A DNA stretch of 64,000 nt from Rhizobium sp. L51/94 (GCF_019355555.1 NZ_CP072143.1:124001-188000); one strand, 5' to 3'. Positions 18,111 through 27,229 are shown, counted from the stretch's first letter. The notes: generated from the sequence alone by a model not told the origin. Made by a program: numbers and translations.

Positions 18111-18233
18111 GGTTGATAGGCGGTGCAGGATTTTGAACTACTCTTGTGCTGACCCTGACGGCATCCATCAACGGCTCCGGCGCAAAGCGAAAATTGATCG
18201 CGACACAAAATATGACAATTTTACTCAACAATG

Positions 18234-18264
18234 ACTAGACGGGACCGTCCCGTTTGATTATAAG
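18234..18264 (+). promoter_or_regulatory. Promoter with palindromic operator, copy 1 (before the monooxygenase operon)
   Basis: The sequence has a perfect 7-bp inverted repeat ACGGGAC-C-GTCCCGT (18239-18253). CTAGAC (18235-18240) could be a -35 and TATAAG (18259-18264) a -10, 18 bases apart, with the palindrome filling the spacer. Thirty bases (18234-18263) are identical to copy 2 at 25349-25378, and copy 3 at 45680-45709 matches at about 25 of 30. The likely ligand is the TetR regulator encoded at 44940-45590; that is inference. Confidence 0.7.
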
Positions 18265-18426
18265 GCAGCCGAGAGGTTGGTTCACGCGGCTGACAGGACG
18301 CGGACGTGCCCCCTGCCCCACAGATTGGACAATCGCCAAGGCCCATTCCTTGCTGGGAGTTTTCCCGGGCTTTGCACATCGCCGCACAGCCTGGAAGTCA
18401 GTTCAGAGGCATTAGAGAGGCTTTAT

Positions 18427-19806
18427 ATGCCGAGGATAAATCAGCGCATCGAATCCGATCACTCGAGAGGTCGAGCATCGAGCGAACCCGTTTCTGACGA
18501 GGTAGATATCCTCGGAATTGGGTTCGGCCCCACCAATCTGGGCCTTGCGATCGCAATAGAGGAACGTAGCCGGGACACGGACGGCGAGAAGGCGCTGACG
18601 TCGCGCTTCGTTGAGGCGAAGCCGGAGTTCGGCTGGCATGACGGGATGCTCCTGCCGAACGTCACCATGCAGATCAGCTTTCTCAAGGACCTCGTTTCCC
18701 TGCGAACCCCCACAAGCCCTTACACCTTCGTGAATTACCTTCATGAAAAACAAAGGCTGTCCGACTTCATCAATCTCAAGACGTTTTTCCCCTCCCGCAA
18801 GGAATTCCATGACTACCTTCGCTGGGCCGCCGACCGGATATCCGTCCCGGTTTCCTACGGCGCGGTAGCGCGGGGTATTGAATGGCGCGGCGGTCGTTTC
18901 GCGGTGAGCGTTGCGCGGAGCGCCGACATCGATGTGCCCATCGAGACGATCCACGCCCGCAATATCGTCGTCGGGATGGGCTATCGGCCGGTTCTGCCGG
19001 AGGGCATCGTTCCCAGTCTGCGGATATTCCACAATTGCAACCTTCTTCCGAGCCTCGAGAAACTGCCGTCGAGGCCGAACATGCGGTTTCTCGTGGTGGG
19101 AGCCGGACAAAGTGCTGCCGAAGTCGTGGCATATCTGCATGAAACCCGCGGCGATGCCGAGGTCCACGCATCTCTCAGGCGCTTCGGCTACTCGCCTTCC
19201 GACGATACGCCCTATGTCAACCGCATCTTCGATCCATCATCGGTAGACGAATTCTATACGGCGCCTCCTGAGCTTAAGAAGAGGCTGCTTGCCTATCATT
19301 TGCCGACGAACTACTCGGCCGTCGATGCGAACCTGATCAGTGATCTGTATCGGCGGGAATATGAGGAGACGGTCGCCGGATTCAGGCGTCTGAACATACA
19401 CAGGACGACCGATGTCGAACAGGTCGTCGAAAACGAGGACGGCGTCTCGGCGGTCATCCGCGATATCGGCGGCAGACATCGCTCGCAGTTGAAATTCGAC
19501 GCCATCGTCTTCGCAACCGGCTTTCAGCCGTTCGACCTGCGGGACATGCTTGGATCGGGTATCGACGCGGACAATGCCTTCGATGGTCCCGTTCCCTTCG
19601 TGAACCGGGATTATTCGCTTGAACTTCCGACCATACCCGGGCGCATCTATCTCAATGGCGGCGTTCAGCACAGCCACGGATTGACGTCGTCGCTGCTGTC
19701 CAATGTCGCGATGCGATCCGCCGACATCCTAGACGCCATCGCGGCCGACGCGAGGTACGAGCCCTGCGAACAAACAATCGAACGCAAGACCTTGGGAGCC
19801 CTATGA
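18427..19806 (+). CDS. L-ornithine N5-monooxygenase
   Basis: The 459-residue flavoprotein belongs to the PvdA/SidA class that hydroxylates the side-chain amine of ornithine using NADPH and O2, the first step to hydroxamate siderophores. Visible motifs are the FAD site DILGIGFGPTNLGLAIA, the PvdA-like block MQISFLKDLVSLRTPTSPYT and FVNYLHEKQRLSDFINLKTF, the NADPH site VVGAGQSAAEVV, and FATGFQP near the C-terminus. The match to PvdA rather than IucD favours ornithine over lysine. ATG at 18427 follows GAGAGG; the first twelve residues resemble the leader peptide at 25551. No acyl- or formyltransferase for the hydroxylated amine is encoded nearby. It ends overlapping the MbtH gene. Confidence 0.9.
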   Translation: MPRINQRIESDHSRGRASSEPVSDEVDILGIGFGPTNLGLAIAIEERSRDTDGEKALTSRFVEAKPEFGWHDGMLLPNVTMQISFLKDLVSLRTPTSPYTFVNYLHEKQRLSDFINLKTFFPSRKEFHDYLRWAADRISVPVSYGAVARGIEWRGGRFAVSVARSADIDVPIETIHARNIVVGMGYRPVLPEGIVPSLRIFHNCNLLPSLEKLPSRPNMRFLVVGAGQSAAEVVAYLHETRGDAEVHASLRRFGYSPSDDTPYVNRIFDPSSVDEFYTAPPELKKRLLAYHLPTNYSAVDANLISDLYRREYEETVAGFRRLNIHRTTDVEQVVENEDGVSAVIRDIGGRHRSQLKFDAIVFATGFQPFDLRDMLGSGIDADNAFDGPVPFVNRDYSLELPTIPGRIYLNGGVQHSHGLTSSLLSNVAMRSADILDAIAADARYEPCEQTIERKTLGAL

Positions 19807-20051
19807 TGTCCGTAAATCCATTCGATGACCAGAACGGCGTTTTCTATGCCCTAGTCAATGACGAGGAGCAGTATTCGCTCTGGCCGACCTTCAAGGCCGT
19901 TCCCAATGGCTGGAGCGTCGTTCATGGCGGGCCCGACGGCGCACCGCGCCAGCAGGTGCTCGATTGGATCGACAGGACATGGACGGACATGCGGCCGAAA
20001 TCCCTGCGCGACCAGCTGGCCGCCTCGGCATCGGGTCCGGGCAGCCTATAG
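19803..20051 (+). CDS. MbtH-like protein
   Basis: The 82-residue protein has the MbtH signature NDEEQYSLWP, VPNGWSVVHGG and WTDMRPKSL. MbtH proteins bind NRPS adenylation domains and are needed for their folding or activity. It overlaps the monooxygenase stop by ATGA, and an ATG immediately after is an alternative start. It most likely serves the stand-alone A domain and the two large synthetases. Confidence 0.93.
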   Translation: MMSVNPFDDQNGVFYALVNDEEQYSLWPTFKAVPNGWSVVHGGPDGAPRQQVLDWIDRTWTDMRPKSLRDQLAASASGPGSL

Positions 20052-20065
20052 AAGGAAGCTTCGCC

Positions 20066-21475
20066 ATGACCCTTATCACATCAGGCATAGCGCAACCGGG
20101 AACGACGCGCATGGTGCCTCTGACCGTGGATATCTTCACCGCGGCAGGCGCCCTTGCCCGGGCCGTGGACGGCAGCGTTTCGCACGTGCCGGAAAGACGG
20201 CAAGATGGTACCGGCGCTGAGCCGCAGCCTTACATCCTCTACGAAAAGGCCGGGGAAATTGTATTTGCGGCGGGTTGCGCGACGGAGATCCGGCTGGATC
20301 GGGCGGGCCTTCATTTGACCACGCCTGCTGGCTCTCGAACCGAGCCTCTCACCGACCGACCGCTGCATCAGGTTCGGGCGATGGTGGCGAGCGTTCTTTC
20401 CCATGACAAGGGCGAACAGCTGCGCATCTTCGGCTGGGCGGCGTTCGAACTCTCCTACCTGTTGCAAAGCCTGCCTATCGGCGATCATGCCGGAACGCTG
20501 CTCTATCTCGTTCTGCCGCAACATGAGGCACGGATCCGCGCCGGCGAGGCAAAGCTCGTTGTCTCCGATCCTGACATCGCCGATCTTTGGGAGGCGGCGC
20601 TGCGCGAGGCAAGGCCGGAGGAACCGGCCAAAATCGTGCAGGTGGACGAGATCAGCGACACTAGCGGTTATGTGAATGCGGCCCGCGGTGCTATCAGGTC
20701 GATCGACGGCATCAGGCTTCGCAAGGTCATCCTCTCGCGTCGGGTGTCTGTGTCTCAGGATATCGATCTGGTCGCCAGCTACCAGATACTTCGTCGCCAT
20801 AATACGCCAGCGCGGTCCTTCCTGCTGCGGCTTGGCGGCATTGCGGCGGCGGGCGTCAGCCCGGGAGCAATCATCGAGGTCTCGGCGACCGGCGCCATCG
20901 TCGCGCAGCCGCTTGCCGGCACGCGGGCCTGGACGGGTCAGCCTGAACGCGATGCCGCGCTGCGGGAGGAACTCCTCTGTGATCCCAAGGAGATCTATGA
21001 ACACGCCCTGTCCGTCAAGCTGGCGCAGGACGAAATTGCCGAGGTCAGCGAGCCGGGAACGGTGTTCGTCGAGGATTTCATGGATGTCGTTGCCAGGGGC
21101 AGCGTTCAGCATCTGGCCTCGCGTGTCCGCGGCCAGCTGCGAAGGGACGCCAGTTGCTGGGACGCCTTCGGCAGCGTCTTTCCGGCAGTGACCGCATCGG
21201 GAATTCCCAAGCGCGACGCGTGCAGGGAGATAGGCCTCCGCGAGGATACGCCCCGAGGGCTCTACAGCGGCGCCGTACTGTCCATAGACAGCCAGGGCGG
21301 ACTGGATGCGGCCCTCGTTCTGCGATCGGTCTACCAGTCCGGGGGAACCACCTGGCTTCGCGCCGGCGCCGGCCTCGTCTCGCAGTCCGATCCTGAACGC
21401 GAGCTCGAGGAGACGCGCGAGAAGATGCGCAGCGTCAGCCGCTTCCTCGTCGCACGAGCCGGGAGCGTCGCGTGA
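20066..21475 (+). CDS. Salicylate synthase (MbtI/Irp9/YbtS family)
   Basis: The 469-residue chorismate-binding enzyme carries hallmarks of bifunctional salicylate synthases, which turn chorismate into salicylate and pyruvate via isochorismate: RKVILSRRV, PLAGTRAW, DPKEIYEHALSVKLAQDEI, GSVQHLASRVRG, FPAVTASGIPK, RGLYSGAVL, GGLDAALVLRSVYQ and WLRAGAGLV. The FPAVTASGIPK block separates it from EntC-type isochorismate synthases, which have HPTPAVGG. ATG at 20066 follows GAAGGAAG. It overlaps the next gene by GTGA. It supplies the aryl cap of the siderophore. A separate EntC-type enzyme is encoded at 24181, which is redundant on its face. Confidence 0.9.
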   Translation: MTLITSGIAQPGTTRMVPLTVDIFTAAGALARAVDGSVSHVPERRQDGTGAEPQPYILYEKAGEIVFAAGCATEIRLDRAGLHLTTPAGSRTEPLTDRPLHQVRAMVASVLSHDKGEQLRIFGWAAFELSYLLQSLPIGDHAGTLLYLVLPQHEARIRAGEAKLVVSDPDIADLWEAALREARPEEPAKIVQVDEISDTSGYVNAARGAIRSIDGIRLRKVILSRRVSVSQDIDLVASYQILRRHNTPARSFLLRLGGIAAAGVSPGAIIEVSATGAIVAQPLAGTRAWTGQPERDAALREELLCDPKEIYEHALSVKLAQDEIAEVSEPGTVFVEDFMDVVARGSVQHLASRVRGQLRRDASCWDAFGSVFPAVTASGIPKRDACREIGLREDTPRGLYSGAVLSIDSQGGLDAALVLRSVYQSGGTTWLRAGAGLVSQSDPERELEETREKMRSVSRFLVARAGSVA

Positions 21476-22338
21476 TCACAGCTCAAATCAACGGCATTCG
21501 CATCGCCTACGAGGATACCGGCGGCTCCGGCCACACGGTGCTGCTGGTGATGGGAACGGGAAGCCCTGCCCGCGTCTGGCACGTGCACCAGACGCCGGCG
21601 CTCACGGCTGCCGGCTTCAGGGTCGTGTCCATGAACAACCGGGGAATTCCGCCAACGGACGAATGCCCCGACGGATTCACGATGGCGGACATGGTCCAGG
21701 ATGTCGTCGGGTTGATCGAGCACCTGGGCTGCGCCAGGGTATCGCTGATCGGCACTTCGCTCGGCGCCAGGATCGTAGTCGAAACGGCGCTCGCCAGACC
21801 CGATCTTCTGTCCAGCGTCGTTGCGCTTGCCGCGCATGCCCGTCTGGATCCCGTGCAGCAGGCTATGACGCGCGGCGAGATCGCACTCGCCGAAAGCGGC
21901 TTTCCGCCACCCGCCGATTATCGTGCCGCCGTCATGGCGTTGCAGTACCTGTCGCCTGCAACCCTTTGCAACGAAGGTCGGGCCCAGGACTGGCTTGATA
22001 TGTTTGCATTCGATGACGGACGGATCACCGCCGGACACAAAGCGCAGCTGCAGCTGTCGCAGTTCCTCGACGACCGCCGCCCCGACTACCGGACCATCTC
22101 CGTTCCGATGCTGGTCGTCGGCTTTGCAGACGACGCCGCCATACCACCCCACCTGAGCCGGGAGGTGGCGGATGTCGTCCCGGGCGCGGAATACGTGGAA
22201 ATCGCCGATGCGGGCCACTTCGGGTACCTCGAAAGACCTGAAGAGACGAACCGCCTCATCATCGACTATCTCAGACGGCGGCCCGCTCGGGCCGGTGCGG
22301 TCGAAGCTTCAGCGGATACCGGGGTGCAACATGCCTGA
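21472..22338 (+). CDS. Alpha/beta hydrolase of the siderophore operon
   Basis: The 288-residue protein has the alpha/beta hydrolase fold: an oxyanion region VLLVMGTGSPA, the nucleophile elbow GTSLGA, a late acidic region (VVGFADDAAIP) and the catalytic histidine in AGHFGYLERPEE. It lies between salicylate synthase and the salicylate-AMP ligase and overlaps both genes, so it belongs to the pathway operon. It could be an editing (type II) thioesterase-like enzyme or act on a siderophore intermediate; it does not look like a classical TEII and the substrate cannot be told from sequence. Starts with GTG. Confidence 0.75.
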   Translation: MITAQINGIRIAYEDTGGSGHTVLLVMGTGSPARVWHVHQTPALTAAGFRVVSMNNRGIPPTDECPDGFTMADMVQDVVGLIEHLGCARVSLIGTSLGARIVVETALARPDLLSSVVALAAHARLDPVQQAMTRGEIALAESGFPPPADYRAAVMALQYLSPATLCNEGRAQDWLDMFAFDDGRITAGHKAQLQLSQFLDDRRPDYRTISVPMLVVGFADDAAIPPHLSREVADVVPGAEYVEIADAGHFGYLERPEETNRLIIDYLRRRPARAGAVEASADTGVQHA

Positions 22339-23980
22339 AACGACTTTCCAGACGTGGCCGCTTGAATTGGCCGAACGCTATCGCGAACTGGGCTACTGGC
22401 GCGGGAAGGACCTCACGGCTTCGGTCCGCGAGCAGACGCGGATCAATCCGGACAAGATTGCGCTCATCGATACCGCTGGACGGAAGCTGACTTATGCGGA
22501 GCTTGATCGGACGACGGACCGGGTGGCATCGGCGTTGCGCAAATGGGGTCTGCAGCGCGGTGACCGGTTCATCCTGCAACTGCCCAATGTTATCGAGCTC
22601 GTCACCCTGCTGCTTGGGTCGATCCGGGCAGGCGTGATCCCCGTCATGGTGCTTCCGACCCACAGGGAACAGGAGGTCAGCCATCTCGCCCGGGGGTCGG
22701 GAGCCGTCGCCTATGTGGTCGCCGACGTCGAGGCGAGCTATGATTTCCGATCGCTTGCGCGCCGCGTGAAGCAGGCCGCGCCGTCGCTGCGCCAGATCCT
22801 CGTCGTGGGCGACACCGGCGGCGATCCCGCGTTGAAAAGCTATGGCGAGCTTGTCGATCTGGAAGCCGAACCCGCGGAAATCGACGATATCGATGCCTCG
22901 TCTGTCGCGCTCTTCCTGCATTCGGGCGGAACCGGCGGGCTTCCCAAGCTCATTCCCCGAACCCATAACGACTACGAATACAACGCGCGCGCCAGCGCCG
23001 AACTCTGCGGCTTCGACGGCGCCACGGTCTATCTCGCAAGCCTCTCCGCGGCGCATAACTTTCCCCTCGCCTGCCCCGGCATACTTGGCACCTTCATCGC
23101 CGGCGGCACCGTGGTGCTTGCGCGCGAGCCCAGTCCGGACACCGTCTTCTCGCTGATCGCAAGGCACCGGGTGACCGTCACGGCTGCGGTTCCCACCCTG
23201 GCGGCGCTGTGGCTGGAGGCGCGCGAATTCGATGATGCCGATCTGTCCAGCCTGCGCGTTCTCCAGGTTGGCGGCGCAAAGCTCGCCCCGTCCGTCGCCG
23301 CCCGCATCCATGGTTTCCTGGGCGTGCGCGTCCAGCAGGTCTTCGGAATGGCGGAAGGACTGCTGAATTTCACGCGGGACGAGGATCCGGTCGATTTGGT
23401 GGAAACGACCCAGGGCCGGCCGCTGTCGCCGCATGACGAGATCCGCCTGGTGGACGAACTGGGCGCCGACGTGTCGGACGGCGACGTCGGCGAACTCTGG
23501 ACGCGCGGTCCCTATACGATCCGCGCCTATGGGGCGGCGCCCGAAGTCAACTTGCGCGCCTTCACCGCCGATGGTTTCTATCGCACCGGAGATCTGGTGC
23601 GCCGGCTTCCCACGGGCCATCTGGTCGTCGAAGGGCGCGCCGGCGACCAGATCAATCGCGGAGCCGAAAAATTCTCGTCGGTCGAGATCGAGGAGTATCT
23701 GCTCGATCACCCGGCCGTGCGGGATATCGCCGTGATCGGCGTGCCCGACGTCAGCCTTGGCCAGGCGTCGTGCGCCATCGTGCGCCCGGTCGAGAGGCCG
23801 CCAAGCCTGCGCGATCTCAGGGATTTTCTGAGGAGCCGCGGCGTGGCGACCTACAAGTTTCCCGATACCATTCGCATCGTCGATGAAATCCCCCTGACGC
23901 GCTTCGGCAAGATCGACCGGAAGCGCCTCCTGGAAAGGTTCGGCGAGGCCTTGCCGGACCCGACGGGCGCGCCGGCCTAG
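22331..23980 (+). CDS. Salicylate-AMP ligase (aryl-activating enzyme)
   Basis: The 549-residue stand-alone adenylation enzyme of the EntE/DhbE/YbtE family activates an aryl acid and loads it on a carrier protein. Motifs seen are HSGGTGGLPKLIPRTHNDY (P-loop-like), YRTGDLVRR, EGRAGDQINRGAEKFSSVEIE and the A10-like LTRFGKIDRKRL. In the substrate pocket the block AHNFPLACPG has Cys where DHB-specific DhbE has Ser (position 240 in DhbE numbering), the reported signature for salicylate. The partner is the ArCP at the N-terminus of the protein at 27230. ATG at 22331 overlaps the hydrolase gene by eight bases; the longer frame from 22172 is ignored. Confidence 0.88.
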   Translation: MPETTFQTWPLELAERYRELGYWRGKDLTASVREQTRINPDKIALIDTAGRKLTYAELDRTTDRVASALRKWGLQRGDRFILQLPNVIELVTLLLGSIRAGVIPVMVLPTHREQEVSHLARGSGAVAYVVADVEASYDFRSLARRVKQAAPSLRQILVVGDTGGDPALKSYGELVDLEAEPAEIDDIDASSVALFLHSGGTGGLPKLIPRTHNDYEYNARASAELCGFDGATVYLASLSAAHNFPLACPGILGTFIAGGTVVLAREPSPDTVFSLIARHRVTVTAAVPTLAALWLEAREFDDADLSSLRVLQVGGAKLAPSVAARIHGFLGVRVQQVFGMAEGLLNFTRDEDPVDLVETTQGRPLSPHDEIRLVDELGADVSDGDVGELWTRGPYTIRAYGAAPEVNLRAFTADGFYRTGDLVRRLPTGHLVVEGRAGDQINRGAEKFSSVEIEEYLLDHPAVRDIAVIGVPDVSLGQASCAIVRPVERPPSLRDLRDFLRSRGVATYKFPDTIRIVDEIPLTRFGKIDRKRLLERFGEALPDPTGAPA

Positions 23981-24180
23981 GCCGCACCACCCTCGAAGAC
24001 CAGCATACGCAGCAACTGTCCAAGATCGGTGCAGCCGCCTACGGCGCTGCAGCCGCGGGACGATTACGCCCTCCAGACATGCTGCCTTGGTCGGGACCGA
24101 TGGACGGACGCGTGGGTCGCAAGGGGCCGTAGCTGGACATGAACAACGCATCCCCCCGATGATTATACGGAGATAGTCAT

Positions 24181-25296
24181 ATGAATGCCCGGTTCGATCT
24201 GACAACGCCTGAATACCGGCTGCGCACCCGCGGCGTCGCTCAGCGCATATGCCCAAAAGGTTCGGACGGCGCTTCCGTCGCGGCGGCCGTCGCGGTCGCT
24301 ATGACGGCCATGAACGACAAGACGCAAAACGCCACCAAGCCAATCGTCGTCGGCCTGGTGCCCTTCGACGCCGGCGCGCAGGCTGTCTTCTACATTCCCG
24401 AGGAGGTCGAATTTAGCACGGATTACCAAGCGACGCCGCTTCCGCAGGACGCACGGAGCAACGCCTTCGAGGTCCATGGCGACGACCCTCCCGCCTATCG
24501 GGAGAGCGTCACGGAAGCGCTCAGGCGGATCGAGTCGGGTGACTTGGAGAAGGTCGTACTTGCGCGCAGCGTGACGGTCGATTTCGGCGCGCCGATCGAT
24601 ATCGATGCAGTCTACACCCGTCTGTGCGCCAGGAACGGCAGCGCCTATGTCTACCGGGTGGATCTGCCGGATGGTCACAAAAGGACATCCTCCGTGTTGC
24701 TGGGCGCGAGCCCGGAACTGGTGTTAAGCAGCAACAGAGGCAGGATTCGCAGCACGCCCCTGGCAGGCTCCATACCCCGCGCCGTGAATGCACTGGCGGA
24801 CGAGGAGGCCGCCCGCGGACTTTTGCGCTCAAAAAAGGACCTGGCGGAGCATTCGCTGGTCGTCCAGTCCGTTGGCGAGACATTCCGACAATTCGCCGAC
24901 AAGGTCGACGTGCCCAGTGAACCGCAACTGGTACAGACGCCGGTCATCTGGCACCTGGGAACCTACATCACCGGCATGCTGCGGGAGAATGTATCGCCCA
25001 TCGCCCTTGCCTACGCTCTTCATCCGACGCCCGCCGTAGGCGGTTGGCCAAAGGACGCCGCTCGGCGGGCGATCGCGGAATTAGAGGAGTGCGACCGCGG
25101 ATTCTACGCCGGTCTCGTCGGATGGATGGACGCGGAGGGAAACGGCGAGTGGGTTCTCGCCCTGCGATGCGGGGTCGTCAACGGAAACAGGGCGACCGTG
25201 TTTGCAGGGGCTGGCATCGTTGCGGGCTCCGATCCGGAAACGGAATACCTGGAAACCAAAACCAAGCTGCAAACCTTCATCAATGCGCTGGGATAA
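24181..25296 (+). CDS. Isochorismate synthase (EntC/DhbC type)
   Basis: The 371-residue protein is the monofunctional type: LEKVVLARSVTV, GASPELVLSS, TPLAGSIPR, LHPTPAVGGWP, CDRGFYAGLVGW, and FAGAGIVAGSDPETEYLET. Such enzymes interconvert chorismate and isochorismate. No isochorismatase, 2,3-dihydro-DHB dehydrogenase or isochorismate pyruvate-lyase gene is visible, so its isochorismate has no dedicated consumer here beyond the salicylate synthase. A 200-base gap separates it from the ligase gene, and the ATG follows GGAGA. It may have a promoter of its own in the gap. It could raise flux to salicylate or be a leftover of an older catecholate pathway. Confidence 0.85.
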   Translation: MNARFDLTTPEYRLRTRGVAQRICPKGSDGASVAAAVAVAMTAMNDKTQNATKPIVVGLVPFDAGAQAVFYIPEEVEFSTDYQATPLPQDARSNAFEVHGDDPPAYRESVTEALRRIESGDLEKVVLARSVTVDFGAPIDIDAVYTRLCARNGSAYVYRVDLPDGHKRTSSVLLGASPELVLSSNRGRIRSTPLAGSIPRAVNALADEEAARGLLRSKKDLAEHSLVVQSVGETFRQFADKVDVPSEPQLVQTPVIWHLGTYITGMLRENVSPIALAYALHPTPAVGGWPKDAARRAIAELEECDRGFYAGLVGWMDAEGNGEWVLALRCGVVNGNRATVFAGAGIVAGSDPETEYLETKTKLQTFINALG

Positions 25297-25348
25297 CGCT
25301 GTCGTGGATAGGTGCGCCTCTAAAATATGAGAATCGTAGTCAACATTC

Positions 25349-25379
25349 ACTAGACGGGACCGTCCCGTTTGATTATAAC
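25349..25379 (+). promoter_or_regulatory. Promoter with palindromic operator, copy 2 (before the NRPS genes)
   Basis: This element is identical to copy 1 over 30 bases: palindrome ACGGGAC-C-GTCCCGT at 25354-25368, CTAGAC at 25350-25355 and TATAAC at 25374-25379. Transcription from here should run through the leader peptide and the whole NRPS block 25619-44070. Confidence 0.7.
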
Positions 25380-25550
25380 TCGCCTGCATCCTGGCGCTGC
25401 CGAGCGACGTCAAAGAGCAGACGTTCCTCGCTGCAGCGAGGGAGGACTTTGTGTTGTCGGCACCCGTCAGTAAGCCGGGTGCTGTTCAAGAGGTCGCGTC
25501 GCTAACGCGACATGAAAACCCATCATTTCAGAGCATCAAAGAGGCTACGC

Positions 25551-25622
25551 ATGCCGACGATACAGCAGCGCATCGACCATGCCGGTCCGGCCGGAATCCA
25601 CCTTCCCGGGAGGGCGAGATGA
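25551..25622 (+). CDS. 23-residue leader peptide coupled to the stand-alone A domain
   Basis: A short frame begins MPTIQQRIDHAG and ends with its TGA overlapping the ATG of the adenylation gene (ATGA). It is preceded by AGAGGC at good spacing. Its first residues and the bases before it match the start of the ornithine monooxygenase (MPRINQRIES, 18427), which also follows the same promoter element, so the whole 5' segment seems duplicated. It may be a translated leader that couples translation to the downstream gene, or a relic of the duplicated monooxygenase start. Confidence 0.5.
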   Translation: MPTIQQRIDHAGPAGIHLPGRAR

Positions 25623-27208
25623 GCACTCTTCCGGAAAGATTCGCGCATTTCGCTGTCCGCTATCCCAAGGCGATTGCCGTCACGTCCATGGAACGATCGC
25701 TGAGCTACGCGGAGCTCGAAGCAAGCGCGAACCGGCTGGCGCGGAGGCTGATCGCGGCAGGTGCCGGCCCGGATCGCGTCGTCGGCGTCTCCCTGCCGCG
25801 TTCGACCGATCTGATCGTCGCCCTTCTCGCCGTCCTGAAATCCGGTGCGGCCTACCTGCCTCTCGATCCCGCCTATCCTGCCGCGCGCCTCGACTATCTC
25901 CTGTCGGACGCCAGGCCGGTGACGATCATCAGCGCTCCCGGCGTCCGGATCCCGGAGCACGACCTGCCTCGGCTCGATCTCTTCGCCGATGAGGAGGAAG
26001 GGACATGGGATACCTCCCCCATTCGGGATAGCGAGCGTCTTTCAGGCCTGCATCCCGATCAGCCGGCCTATGTCATCTATACCTCCGGCTCCACGGGCCG
26101 TGCAAAGGGGGTAGTCGTTTCGCACCGGTGCGTGCTGACGCTTCTCGACGCCACGATACCAATGTTCGACCTGGGTCCCGCCGATGTTTGGACCGCATTT
26201 CATTCCTACGCATTCGATTTCTCGGTCTGGGAGATCTGGGCGCCGCTGCTGACCGGAGGACGCACGGTCGTCGTTCCATCGGAAGCGACATGGTCCGGCG
26301 ATGAGTTTCTGGCGCTGCTGGAAGCCGAGCGGGTCACCGTCCTCAATCAGACCCCGTCTTCCTTCGCATCGCTGGAGCGGGCCGACGCCGATGGCGCGAA
26401 GGCGCTCGACGCTCTGAGGCTGGTCATATTCGGCGGCGAGGCGCTGGATCCGGCAAGACTGTCCGCCTGGTTTGCCCGCCGCCCGTCCCGTCCGCGCATG
26501 GTCAACATGTATGGGATAACCGAGACGACCGTGCACGTCACCGCGATCGATATCCTACCGGAGATGAGCCTCGCCTCCAGCGAAAGCCCGATCGGCCGGC
26601 CGCTGCCGGGCTTTCGCGATCATGTTTTCGACGAGGGATTGCGTCCGGTCGCCGACGGCCAGGTGGGCGAACTCTATCTGGGCGGTGCGCAGGTATCGCG
26701 CGGCTACTTCGACCGTCCCGCCCTGACCGCCACGCGCTTCGTGGCCGATCCGGACAGCCACGGCGGCCGGCTCTATCGGACGGGAGACCTCGTGCGGCCC
26801 CTTCGCGGCAACCTGAATTTCATCGGCCGCGCCGATACCCAGCTCTCATTGAGGGGGTTCCGGATCGAGCCGAACGAGGTTGAGGCAGCGCTCGATGCCT
26901 ATCAGGGCGTCACAGCGAGCGCGGTCACCGTCAAGCCGGATCCTGACGGAAACGAAGGTGAGGACTGCCTCGCGGCCTATGTCGTCATGGCCGGCGGGAC
27001 GCTCGACGAGCGGGATCTGCGGGTACACATGGCGCACCTGCTGCCGGCGCATCTTGTTCCAAGCCACATCATGCTGCTGGCAGCACTTCCCCTCACCCCC
27101 AACAGAAAACTAGACCGGGCCGCGCTGCCCCCGCCTCCGCCGCGAAAGACGGCTAGGGCGAATCTTCGCGAGGAATTGCTGCGCCGCCGCCTGGGCAATC
27201 GTCCCTAG
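25619..27208 (+). CDS. Stand-alone NRPS adenylation domain, threonine-type
   Basis: This 529-residue protein is a single A domain without carrier domain. Core motifs are YVIYTSGSTGRAKGV (A3), FDFSVWEIW (A4), NMYGITETTVHVT (A5), YRTGDL (A7), GRADTQLSLRGFRIEPNEVE (A8) and PLTPNRKLDRAAL (A10 with its lysine). The specificity residues read from the usual alignment are D-F-W-S-I-G-M-V-H, close to the published threonine code DFWNIGMVHK. It would load L-Thr in trans onto the PCP of the next protein, whose own A domain is vestigial. The ATG at 25619 follows GGGAGGGCGAG and overlaps the leader peptide stop. It probably needs the MbtH protein. Confidence 0.85.
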   Translation: MSTLPERFAHFAVRYPKAIAVTSMERSLSYAELEASANRLARRLIAAGAGPDRVVGVSLPRSTDLIVALLAVLKSGAAYLPLDPAYPAARLDYLLSDARPVTIISAPGVRIPEHDLPRLDLFADEEEGTWDTSPIRDSERLSGLHPDQPAYVIYTSGSTGRAKGVVVSHRCVLTLLDATIPMFDLGPADVWTAFHSYAFDFSVWEIWAPLLTGGRTVVVPSEATWSGDEFLALLEAERVTVLNQTPSSFASLERADADGAKALDALRLVIFGGEALDPARLSAWFARRPSRPRMVNMYGITETTVHVTAIDILPEMSLASSESPIGRPLPGFRDHVFDEGLRPVADGQVGELYLGGAQVSRGYFDRPALTATRFVADPDSHGGRLYRTGDLVRPLRGNLNFIGRADTQLSLRGFRIEPNEVEAALDAYQGVTASAVTVKPDPDGNEGEDCLAAYVVMAGGTLDERDLRVHMAHLLPAHLVPSHIMLLAALPLTPNRKLDRAALPPPPPRKTARANLREELLRRRLGNRP

Positions 27209-27229
27209 TCATCACCGAGGAAACAACAG

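Noticed and set aside
24000..24180. Possible Fur or RirA site before the isochorismate synthase
   Set aside because: Only a weak GATTAT-like match is present and no convincing symmetric box; not supported by eye.
22271..24256. Minus-strand open frame of 661 codons
   Set aside because: Antisense to the salicylate-AMP ligase gene; no recognisable domain.
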